Part shown: positions 23,723-29,999 of the stretch, in pieces | How positions within the stretch are numbered: the first letter of the stretch is position 1 | Layout: each line of letters begins with the position of its first letter | Origin: Porticoccaceae bacterium UBA1989 | Lineage (GTDB): Bacteria; Pseudomonadota; Gammaproteobacteria; Pseudomonadales; Porticoccaceae | Direction: 5' to 3' | Assembly: GCA_002335945.1 (NCBI GenBank) | Contig: DDDD01000121.1 | Coordinates: 1 to 36,215 of the forward strand | DNA length: 36,215 bases | Translations under genes and position numbers: made by a program | Notes under the pieces: generated by a model | The model's input: the letters and a program-made list of their open reading frames with translations, nothing else | Database searches by the model: none | What the model was told of the DNA's origin: nothing

Positions 23723-24037
23723 ATGTCAGAATTTACCAATGTATCAGTTGCCACAGAAGCCAATGTCTATTTTGATGGCCGCGTTATCAGCCGCACCATC
23801 ATTCTTGCGGATGGCAGTAAAAAGACATTGGGCGTTATGCTCCCCGGTGAGTATGAATTTGGTACTGAGGTGCAGGAGTTAATGGAGATTTCGTCTGGGG
23901 CTATGGATGTATTGTTACCTCAGACGTCCGAATGGATCAGCATTACCGGCGGCACGTCTTTTGAGGTTCCTGCCAATGCCAAATTTGGCGTTGTGGTTCA
24001 TGAGATTACTAACTACTGCTGTTCGTACGGTGCATAG
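23723..24037 (+). CDS. ppnP: Pyrimidine/purine nucleoside phosphorylase PpnP
   Basis: PpnP (formerly YaiE, DUF1255) is a small cupin that phosphorolyses several nucleosides to free bases. From ATG 23723 the protein has 104 residues and reads NVSVATEANVYFDGRVISRT, LGVMLPGEYEFGTE and, near the C-terminus, NAKFGVVVHEITNYCCSYG, all family hallmarks. The in-frame ATG at 23654 lies inside the upstream gene and is rejected. The ribosome site AAAGG is about 11 bp from the start. Confidence 0.92.
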   Translation: MSEFTNVSVATEANVYFDGRVISRTIILADGSKKTLGVMLPGEYEFGTEVQELMEISSGAMDVLLPQTSEWISITGGTSFEVPANAKFGVVVHEITNYCCSYGA

Positions 24038-24046
24038 CCTACCGCA

Positions 24047-24337
24047 ATGAGTATTTCTCTGCACAATGTCATCGACCCCAGCATTAGCTGTTTCAGCTGC
24101 AAGGCCGTCTGCTGTAAGTTGGAGGTAATGCTCATTACCGATACGGGGGTCCCCAAAGAGCATATTAAAATCGATGCCTGGGGGGCAGAAACTATGCTTC
24201 GTTTAGACGATGGTTGGTGCTCGGCGGTGGATCGCGACACCATGATGTGCACAATATACCAAAACCGTCCATGGGTCTGTCGTGAGTTTGCTACGGGTTC
24301 CCAAGAATGTCTTGATGAGCGCCGGGAGGGTTTGTAA
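24047..24337 (+). CDS. YkgJ-family cysteine-cluster protein, short
   Basis: The 96-residue protein has the N-terminal cluster SCFSCKAVCCKLEV (Cys15, Cys18, Cys22, Cys23), then WCSAVD, MMCTIYQNRPWVCREF and a final ECLDERREGL. This is the YkgJ/UPF0153 zinc-iron-chelating pattern; the biochemical role is unknown. It starts 9 bp after ppnP. It is the second family member in the window after 20408-20797, but it is shorter and shares little beyond the cysteines, so a recent duplication is unlikely. Confidence 0.85.
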   Translation: MSISLHNVIDPSISCFSCKAVCCKLEVMLITDTGVPKEHIKIDAWGAETMLRLDDGWCSAVDRDTMMCTIYQNRPWVCREFATGSQECLDERREGL

Positions 24338-24348
24338 GAAACCCTCCC
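24324..24348 (+). terminator. Strong hairpin across the YkgJ stop codon
   Basis: GGGAGGGTTT pairs perfectly with AAACCCTCCC around a five-base loop. The stem includes the last codons and the stop. Only a weak T-containing tail (CTATTTCTG) follows, so it may be a moderate terminator or an mRNA 3'-end protector. Confidence 0.55.
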
Positions 24349-24425
24349 CTATTTCTGTAAGAGCCTCCTGCGCCAAACCACTGTATAGTGCCCATAATTG
24401 ATTCTGAATGCTTAGGCGATACGCT

Positions 24426-24869
24426 ATGTCCAACCCGCAACCTAATAATCCCCTTCATGGGATTACTCTTGAGCAGGTAGTCACGCGACTTGAAAAACGT
24501 TACGGCTGGGAATACCTCGCTCGCAATATCAATATCAATTGCTTTAAAAGTAATCCGTCGGTTAAATCTAGCCTCAAGTTTTTGCGCAGAACCCCCTGGG
24601 CTCGCGATAAGGTTGAGGCGCTGTATGTGGCGGCCTTTGCTAACAGTCCACTTGAAGTTTCCGTTGCCGCTCCTATTGCCGCTCCGGTTACAGAGGCCGA
24701 TACAGTTTCTGATGTAGCGTCTGAGGCACCTTTTGTGGCGGCTTCTGATGCACCTTCTAATAAACCTTTTGATGCATCTCGAGCTGAATCTTCCAGTACA
24801 TCTCGCTCGCCAAAAGTCACTGGGCCCTGGGCTAAGGGAATGGCTAAAATCTCTACTAAGGATTCTTAG
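24426..24869 (+). CDS. VF530-family DNA-binding protein with low-complexity tail
   Basis: Residues 6-68 match the VF530 (DUF2132) domain: NPLHGITLEQVVTRLEKRYGW, then INCFKSNPSVKSSLKFLRRTPWARDKVEALY. The domain was first solved from Vibrio and is classed as DNA-binding by structure. This protein has 147 residues; the domain is followed by about 75 residues rich in Ala, Ser, Pro, Asp and Glu with repeated ASxAP units, ending in a basic SRSPKVTGPWAKGMAKIS. The tail is probably disordered. ATG 24426 is used because an upstream in-frame ATG at 24408 adds only six unconserved residues. It is monocistronic by spacing. Confidence 0.85.
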   Translation: MSNPQPNNPLHGITLEQVVTRLEKRYGWEYLARNININCFKSNPSVKSSLKFLRRTPWARDKVEALYVAAFANSPLEVSVAAPIAAPVTEADTVSDVASEAPFVAASDAPSNKPFDASRAESSSTSRSPKVTGPWAKGMAKISTKDS

Positions 24870-25001
24870 AACCCCTCCGCGACAGTATCTGATTCTCCTC
24901 AGCCAAAAAATTAGTCTATGTTTAATAAATATCAGTCAACAGGCTGTAGAGATCGCTCTCTAATTTGCAGCCGCACCCCATACTAAAATGCTCTAGGTTT
25001 C

Positions 25002-25044
25002 ACGTTCAAGCCCCGACGTGAGGCTTGACGTACCTAGTCGGGGC
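25002..25044 (+). other. Two overlapping stem-loops or pseudoknot in the avidin-gene leader
   Basis: Stem A pairs ACGTTCAAGCC (25002-25012, one bulged T) with GGCTTGACGT (25022-25031). Stem B pairs GCCCCGAC (25010-25017) with GTCGGGGC (25037-25044). The stems exclude each other at 25010-25012, but CCGAC (25013-25017) in loop A can pair with 25037-25041 to give an H-type pseudoknot. It ends 17 bp before the avidin-like gene, which lacks a clear Shine-Dalgarno. Confidence 0.45.
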
Positions 25045-25061
25045 ATAAATGGACTTATATT

Positions 25062-25517
25062 ATGCAAACCAAATACCTTATTACCCTACTCATGTCATTA
25101 CTGTTCAGCCTCTCCGCCTGTGCGGACTCCTCCAACAGTACTAATACCATTACCGTACCTTCTTCTTGGGCTAATCAGGATGGATCGACCCTAAGCATTA
25201 CCGGTGTTGATAGTGCTGGCCAGATTACCGGTATCTATATCAACGGCGCCGCCGGATACAACTGTCAGGATATTGTTTATCCGGTCACCGGGTGGATTTA
25301 TGGCACAGCCATTACTTTTGATACTAAATGGGAAAGCACTATTGAATCCTGTAATTCCATTACCTCTTGGGCGGGGTTTTTATATCAGGGCGAGATCAGT
25401 ACTTTTTGGAATCTTACCCTGAATGGCAGCACCAGTACTTCACAGATTATTCAGGGAAAGGATACTTTTACCCAGGTAACCACCTCAGTGAAGAAATCAC
25501 TTATGAGCAAAAAATAA
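25062..25517 (+). CDS. Avidin-family biotin-binding lipoprotein (rhizavidin-like)
   Basis: The 151-residue protein is clearly of the avidin/streptavidin fold and is closest by eye to dimeric rhizavidin-type members. Matching elements are SSWANQDGSTLSI, GQITGIYINGAAGYNCQ, YPVTGW, TKWESTIESCNS, STFWNLTL and IQGKDTFTQV. Candidate biotin contacts are Asn38, Ser42, Tyr59, Trp90, Trp103, Trp116 and Asp134. Cys68 and Cys97 sit where rhizavidin has its disulfide. The N-terminus ends in the lipobox LSAC (Cys20), so it is predicted to be a lipoprotein; Ala at +2 favours the outer membrane. The roles of bacterial avidins (biotin capture or defence) are unsettled. It is monocistronic, with a structured leader and a terminator. 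Confidence 0.88.
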   Translation: MQTKYLITLLMSLLFSLSACADSSNSTNTITVPSSWANQDGSTLSITGVDSAGQITGIYINGAAGYNCQDIVYPVTGWIYGTAITFDTKWESTIESCNSITSWAGFLYQGEISTFWNLTLNGSTSTSQIIQGKDTFTQVTTSVKKSLMSKK

Positions 25518-25532
25518 TTAGGCGTGAAATCT

Positions 25533-25555
25533 AGGAGTGCGAAGGTACTCCTTTT
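25533..25555 (+). terminator. Terminator after the avidin-like gene
   Basis: AGGAGTGC pairs with GTACTCCT (one G-U pair) around a GAAG tetraloop and is followed by TTTT. It separates the avidin-like gene from the next pair of genes. Confidence 0.65.
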
Positions 25556-25582
25556 CAATACTATGAAAAAGGAGAAGTTCAA

Positions 25583-26455
25583 ATGGATTTATTAGATTCG
25601 AAAAATGTCACCAATAGAATTAGAAAACGTACGGTTGCCTTAGCAGTTTTTGTTCATCTTTATTTAACCGTCTTTACACTGGGCATCTGGTTAATACTGC
25701 TCACGGTCTTCGGCCTGATCACATCGACCTTATTGCGCAATGATATTGATGAGGCAAAATCCAGTGCCAATAGTTTTAACAAAACCCATCCATTTAAATA
25801 TTTTGGTGAGATATTTGGCCACTTTCAGCATATTTATCATCACCCCATTAATATTGAAACCGAAGTTATTGCCACCGTTGAAGAAGAGCTAAAAACTAAA
25901 ACGCCTATTTCTAGTCTTGAAGCTCTGGCGATTACCGACTGCGATAAAGATTTAAATTCTTCTGAAGGGCGCAACTTTTTAAAGGGCCAATCCACGTCCA
26001 CGCTGCGTGGCACTACATTAACGCTTATTTTAAATCAGAGCAATTATGGGGCTATCCGCTCTTTTGAATGGCGAGTGATCGCAGGTGGCTATGTGGATAA
26101 AGACGCCAAATTTAAACTAATTGCCTATTCTCCCTTTACATTTTTGTTTTGGATTGTTGCCTATGTAAAACGTGAATCCAATCTTCTTAATAGAGTGCGA
26201 ACTATCTATCCAAGTACCTATAACGATATTGATGTGTCCACTCAGGTGCGCTCAATCAATGAAACGGTATTCGATGCGATGGTTGTTGCTCTGGAAAAGA
26301 ACGGCATAGATACCAGCGACCTAAAAGCGCAAAAGATGCAGAGCATGAATATTAATATTTCCGGCGGCAAGGTTAATATGGGCAATGTAGTGCAGGGTGC
26401 CATGAATAAAATTGGCGGGGCCGTTAAGGGTGCGGTAAAGGGGGCTAATGCATGA
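25583..26455 (+). CDS. Unrecognised membrane protein with C-terminal INxSGGxxNxGNVxQG motif
   Basis: I do not recognise this 290-residue family. A basic N-terminus (RIRKRT) precedes a long hydrophobic segment at about 18-50, possibly a helical hairpin. A soluble region follows, with a second hydrophobic segment at about 178-195. The C-terminus carries INISGGKVNMGNVVQG (257-272) and then a small, Gly/Ala/Lys-rich tail, GGAVKGAVKGANA. The same motif is at the start of the next protein. The stop overlaps the next start in ATGA, so the two are translationally coupled. A very good ribosome site, AAGGAG, precedes the ATG. The gene looks more A+T-rich than its neighbours. Function unknown. Confidence 0.8.
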   Translation: MDLLDSKNVTNRIRKRTVALAVFVHLYLTVFTLGIWLILLTVFGLITSTLLRNDIDEAKSSANSFNKTHPFKYFGEIFGHFQHIYHHPINIETEVIATVEEELKTKTPISSLEALAITDCDKDLNSSEGRNFLKGQSTSTLRGTTLTLILNQSNYGAIRSFEWRVIAGGYVDKDAKFKLIAYSPFTFLFWIVAYVKRESNLLNRVRTIYPSTYNDIDVSTQVRSINETVFDAMVVALEKNGIDTSDLKAQKMQSMNINISGGKVNMGNVVQGAMNKIGGAVKGAVKGANA

Positions 26456-26778
26456 GTCCTGCAGACATAAGAATTAATGTCTCTGGTGGCAGTGCCAATT
26501 TTGGTAATGTGAGTCAGGGCGATCATGGAGACATTCGGGTCAATCAGTCTATTCAATTCGAACAGAATGATGTTGATCGATTTTATCAAGCAGTCACCGA
26601 GCTGGCCAAGCAGAAGGGCATTAGCGACAGTGATTATTTGCGTTTACGCAATCGCGTTAATCAGCTGGTTAAAGATCCTAGCCAGCCCGGGATTATGGTA
26701 ACCATTAAGGGCCTGTATGAAGACTATGCCTGGGCGACCAAACCACTAATGGCATTGTTTGCTGCCGTGCTACCATGA
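26452..26778 (+). CDS. Unrecognised small protein sharing the motif of its upstream neighbour
   Basis: The 108-residue protein begins with IRINVSGGSANFGNVSQG (6-23), which matches the C-terminal motif of the preceding membrane protein at 11 of 16 positions. It continues as DHGDIRVNQSIQFEQ, a strand-rich segment, then a predicted helical region (NDVDRFYQAVTELAKQKGISDSDYLRLRNRVNQLVKD). The C-terminal TKPLMALFAAVLP is hydrophobic and could touch a membrane. Similar short Gly/Asn motifs occur near the ends of proteins that use them for homotypic association, but I cannot name a family. Coupling by ATGA overlap suggests equal synthesis with, and binding to, the membrane partner. Confidence 0.75.
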   Translation: MSPADIRINVSGGSANFGNVSQGDHGDIRVNQSIQFEQNDVDRFYQAVTELAKQKGISDSDYLRLRNRVNQLVKDPSQPGIMVTIKGLYEDYAWATKPLMALFAAVLP

Positions 26779-26819
26779 GATGATGGTGGCTTAACAAACA
26801 CATTAATGTAGGTTGAATC

Positions 26820-27242
26820 ATGCCACGCAGAGCGATTACCGATAACGAGATAGATAACTGTTTTAATCTGATGGTGGAGTTGCGCCCCCATTTGAAGCGC
26901 AGTGACTTTGTAGCGACGGTTCGAGCTATGGAAGCGGATGGTTTTTGCCTTGCCTTTATCGAGCAGGAAGGCGAGATTGTCGCCGCGGCAGGTTATCGTA
27001 TATACAGTAATCTGTTTATGGGTAAGCATTGTTATGTCGATGACTTGGTGACGGCTGAGTCTCATCGATCAAAAGGTTTTGGTGAGCAGATGATTGATTG
27101 GTTGCGGGCTGAAGCTCAGGCAGCAGACTGTCAGGTTTTTCATCTGGATTCAGGCACTCAGCGAGATCAGGCCCATAAGTTTTATTTTGCTCAGGGTCTT
27201 ACTATTGCCAGCTATCACTTTAGTGAGGCATTAACACAATGA
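26820..27242 (+). CDS. GNAT-family N-acetyltransferase
   Basis: The 140-residue protein has the acetyl-CoA binding motif A in CYVDDLVTAESHRSKGFGEQMIDWL (R83-S-K-G-F-G88) and motif B near FHLDSGTQRDQAHKFYFAQGL. It transfers an acetyl group from acetyl-CoA; the acceptor cannot be told from sequence. It has a modest ribosome site (TAGGTTGA). Its stop overlaps the ATG of the 55-residue membrane protein that follows. Confidence 0.88.
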   Translation: MPRRAITDNEIDNCFNLMVELRPHLKRSDFVATVRAMEADGFCLAFIEQEGEIVAAAGYRIYSNLFMGKHCYVDDLVTAESHRSKGFGEQMIDWLRAEAQAADCQVFHLDSGTQRDQAHKFYFAQGLTIASYHFSEALTQ

Positions 27243-27406
27243 TGACTGCTTATGCGTTAGTGGCTATTAATATTCTGTGTATTTATGTCTGCTATGTGAT
27301 CGCTAAAGAGCGGGGTGCCAATACACGTTTCTGGGGATGGATGGCGGTGCTTTTTGGGCCCTTTGCAGTCCCCTTTGTCTTTTTCGCCAAACCTAAGGAA
27401 AAATAA
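27239..27406 (+). CDS. 55-residue membrane protein
   Basis: A frame from ATG 27239 (a second ATG follows at 27242) encodes MMTAYALVAINILCIYVCYV, then IAKERGANTRFWGWM and a hydrophobic stretch ending in FAKPKEK. The pattern is two membrane helices (about 4-22 and 32-50) joined by a short polar loop KERGANTR. The Gly-Ala-Asn loop and the PFAVPFVFF helix resemble small conserved hypothetical membrane proteins seen in many bacteria. It overlaps the acetyltransferase stop by 4 bp and is followed 1 bp later by the ACT-domain gene, so the spacing supports a real gene. Function unknown. Confidence 0.75.
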   Translation: MMTAYALVAINILCIYVCYVIAKERGANTRFWGWMAVLFGPFAVPFVFFAKPKEK

Positions 27407-27407
27407 T

Positions 27408-27809
27408 ATGCCTGGTGAAACAGATTTAAAAGCAATTCTCCAAAGCCTATCACCCATTATGCTCGATGAAACCTATGTGTTTTGTACGGTTGTTGGGGCG
27501 AGCTATGGCGACTATGCCGAGACGGCGCCCATTGCCAGCTATCAGGAGAATGAGGGGCTGACTCTGGTGCTTACTCAGGAGCGTGCTGATATCGCTAAGT
27601 TAGGGTATGAGGGTCTGTTTAGTTGTATTAGTCTGCAGGTGCATTCGAGCTTAGAATCGGTAGGCTTAACGGCCGTTGTGGCGGGAAAGCTGGCAGCCTA
27701 TGAGATTAGCGCCAATATCATTGCCGGTTATTATCACGACCATGTGTTTGTGCCGCAGGCCCAGGCTTCAGAGGCTTTCGAGTTACTGAGAAATCTCAAT
27801 AAGGTCTGA
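27408..27809 (+). CDS. ACT-domain protein (DUF2241/ACT_3 type)
   Basis: The 133-residue protein starts MPGETDLKAILQSLSP and contains VFCTVVG, then two ACT-like halves, the second reading LQVHSSLESVGLTAVVAGKLAAYEISANIIAGYYHDHVFVP. This is the stand-alone ACT family once named DUF2241. ACT domains bind amino acids, so a sensing or regulatory role is likely, but the ligand is unknown. ATG 27408 lies 1 bp after the small membrane protein stop with AAGGA upstream; the longer frame starting at 27315 runs through that gene and is rejected. The gene ends at a bidirectional terminator. Confidence 0.87.
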   Translation: MPGETDLKAILQSLSPIMLDETYVFCTVVGASYGDYAETAPIASYQENEGLTLVLTQERADIAKLGYEGLFSCISLQVHSSLESVGLTAVVAGKLAAYEISANIIAGYYHDHVFVPQAQASEAFELLRNLNKV

Positions 27810-27843
27810 TTCTATCTTGGGAACGAACAGAATAGGACGGCAC

Positions 27844-27882
27844 AAAAAAGCCCGGCTGGTGTATATAACCAGCCGGGCTTTT
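27844..27882. terminator. Bidirectional terminator between the ACT gene and pit
   Basis: A 15-bp perfect stem (27846-27860 with 27868-27882, core GCCCGGCTGG) with a seven-base loop is flanked by A6 on the left and T4 on the right. It can end transcription from both convergent sides. Confidence 0.93.
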
Positions 27883-27914
27883 CGTATTTATGATTCTTTT
27901 TTAGTCGTTTGGAT

Positions 27915-29192
27915 CTAGCCAAACACACCCTTAAAGAAGAAGAAAAACACAATCGACAATGCAGCGCCTGCGGGCAATGTAACCACCCATGACAGGAAGA
28001 TCGCGCCAACCATTCGCAAATTAAGTGCGCCAATACCACGCGCCAAGCCTACTCCTAATACCGCACCGACTAAGGTGTGAGTGGTAGAAATTGGCAGGCC
28101 AGTACCCGATGCCAGTACCACGGTTGCAGCGGCACCCAGCTCAGCAGCAAAACCGCGACTTGGGGTTAGCTCGGTAATTTTACGTCCGATAGTGCCCATT
28201 ACCTTGTAGCCGTACGTTGCCAGACCAAACACGATACCTGCGCCACCTAGCAGCAGAATCCAGCTTGGCATTGAGCTCTTAGCGGCAATATCACCACCAG
28301 AATTCACCACACTAACGACAGCGGCCAGCGGACCTACCGCGTTGGCAACATCGTTGGAGCCATGGGCAAATGCCATACTACAGGCGGTGAAGATCATGAG
28401 AACTGCGAATACTTTTTCGACATTGTAAAAGCGGTTGTCTTCTTCTTTGGATACGTCACGTTCGACCTTGGTCAGCAGGTAGGTGCCCAGCATTGTGACA
28501 AGAATACCGAAGCCGACGGCAACCAGGGCGTTTTCACCAAAGGATAGAGTGATGCCGACATCTTTAAAGACGTGCTTAAGACCTTTGAGCAAGGTAACCA
28601 TGGCCATCAAGAAGCCTACGGCAAACATGTACATGGGAGCGTATTTTTTGGCCCGCTCAAAGGGATTATCGTGAATCAGAATTAGGCGCTGTACGCTTCT
28701 AAAGATGGCGAAGGAAATGGTGCCCGCCATCACTGGAGACACTACCCAGCTAGCAACAATGGTGCTGACCTTGTCCCAGTTAACTGCGTCATTAGAGACA
28801 CCAACCGCAGCGAAGCCAACAATGGCGCCGACGATTGAATGGGTGGTAGAGACGGGCCAGCCCATCACACTGGCGATTAATAGCCAGGTGCCTGCGGCCA
28901 GCAGTGCCGATAGCATACCGAACACCAGAAGGTCGGGTTGGTCGCTAAATACATCGGAATCTACAATGCCTTTGCGGATGGTTGAGGTTACTTCTCCGCC
29001 AGCTAAGTAGGCGCCAGCAAACTCAAATACCATGGCAATGCAAATGGCCTGCTTAATGGTGAGCGCTTTGGAACCCACCGAGGTACCCATTGCATTGGCC
29101 ACATCGTTGGCACCCACGCCCCAGGCCATAAATAGGCCAAACATTGCGGCCATAATAATTAAGATCGTGCCGTATTCGCTGAATAAATCCAT
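27915..29192 (-). CDS. pit: Inorganic phosphate transporter, PiT family
   Basis: The 425-residue protein is a polytopic inner-membrane transporter of the PiT family, which imports phosphate (often as a metal-phosphate complex) with protons or cations. It contains both inverted signature repeats: WGVGANDVANAMGTSVGSKALT near the N-terminus and AHGSNDVANAVGPLAAV in the second half. Other features are repeated GWPVSTTHSIVGAIVG and GLPISTTHTLVGAVLG segments. About ten membrane helices are predicted. It follows the DUF47 gene by 39 bp, the usual pairing. Confidence 0.94.
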   Translation of the reverse strand: MDLFSEYGTILIIMAAMFGLFMAWGVGANDVANAMGTSVGSKALTIKQAICIAMVFEFAGAYLAGGEVTSTIRKGIVDSDVFSDQPDLLVFGMLSALLAAGTWLLIASVMGWPVSTTHSIVGAIVGFAAVGVSNDAVNWDKVSTIVASWVVSPVMAGTISFAIFRSVQRLILIHDNPFERAKKYAPMYMFAVGFLMAMVTLLKGLKHVFKDVGITLSFGENALVAVGFGILVTMLGTYLLTKVERDVSKEEDNRFYNVEKVFAVLMIFTACSMAFAHGSNDVANAVGPLAAVVSVVNSGGDIAAKSSMPSWILLLGGAGIVFGLATYGYKVMGTIGRKITELTPSRGFAAELGAAATVVLASGTGLPISTTHTLVGAVLGVGLARGIGALNLRMVGAIFLSWVVTLPAGAALSIVFFFFFKGVFG

Positions 29193-29231
29193 AGTTACTG
29201 GGTCCGTAAAAGTGCTATTGAAAGTACTTTT

Positions 29232-29912
29232 TTATTTTGCTAGTAGGAGTTCTAGGCGGTTGCCTACACGTTCTGCTGTATCTGCAATGGCGCCAATATT
29301 ATCAATGGTGCTGTACAGAAACATTACGTTTACGGGGGGTATATCAGCTTCTATTTTGAACAGGCGATGACGCAGCTTACGTTCTTTCTTATCGACCTTT
29401 TGTTCCTGAGCATCCAGCTCGCGGATTAATTTCTTCACAAACTTCACTTCCTGGCCGCTAAAACCAGTCTCGAGAAGCTCGTCGAGTTCGTTGATTGCTT
29501 TGAGGGCCTTTTCGCAGGTTTCGATGGCACTCTTTATATAGCCAATAAAATCGGTCTGCAAAACGGTGGGAATATTCATCTCACGGCCAAGCACAATGCC
29601 GCAGACATCTTTGGTGGTATTGGCTATCTCGTCCTGCTGAGCAAGAATACTGAGCAGATCACCACGAGACATGGGCATAAACAGGCTTTTTGGCATGCTT
29701 AGGCGGAATTCTTTCTTCAGACGGTCAGCTTGCTGCTCGTTCTCTACGATAAGGTCAAAGACTTCGCTGGCGTTGTCCCACTTGTCCGTTATAACGGCAT
29801 CAAAGAAAGGTTCAAGCTGTTTGGCGCAGCTAACTACTAGGGACATATGTTCCTGCAGGGGTCGAATTGGCGACTTGCCAAACAGGTTAGAAATTGGGTT
29901 ACTAAAGTCCAT
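29232..29912 (-). CDS. DUF47/PhoU-like protein (TIGR00153 family), Pit partner
   Basis: The 226-residue all-helical protein is of the DUF47 (UPF0111) family related to PhoU, usually encoded beside Pit transporters and thought to modulate them. Recognisable parts are PLQEHMSLVVSCAKQLEPFF, VENEQQADRLKKEFR, RGDLLSILAQQDEIANT and the C-terminal STIDNIGAIADTAERVGNRLELLLAK. A good ribosome site, GGAGA, precedes the start. It is the first gene of the DUF47-pit operon, with a candidate promoter and Pho-box-like sequence upstream. Confidence 0.92.
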   Translation of the reverse strand: MDFSNPISNLFGKSPIRPLQEHMSLVVSCAKQLEPFFDAVITDKWDNASEVFDLIVENEQQADRLKKEFRLSMPKSLFMPMSRGDLLSILAQQDEIANTTKDVCGIVLGREMNIPTVLQTDFIGYIKSAIETCEKALKAINELDELLETGFSGQEVKFVKKLIRELDAQEQKVDKKERKLRHRLFKIEADIPPVNVMFLYSTIDNIGAIADTAERVGNRLELLLAK

Positions 29913-29936
29913 GAATCATTCTCCAAGTTTCAATGC

Positions 29937-29966
29937 AGTATAGGGAGTTGTCATAAAATTGAAATA
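29937..29966 (-). promoter_or_regulatory. Putative DUF47-pit promoter with reversed Pho-box-like sequence
   Basis: On the minus strand a TATACT (29937-29942) lies 25 bp before the start codon, and TTTCAA is 16 bp further up. Read on the plus strand, TTGTCATAAAATTGAAATA (29948-29966) matches the PhoB box consensus at 15 of 19 positions, in the orientation opposite to the gene. It covers the -35 position. Confidence 0.35.
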
Positions 29967-29999
29967 TATAAGTGACATAAATTCGACCCGCGGTTATTT

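Noticed and set aside
24500..24820. Minus-strand 106-codon ORF opposite the VF530 gene
   Set aside because: It is the complement of the Ala/Ser/Pro-rich coding repeat, which is open in several frames; the plus-strand protein has the recognised domain.
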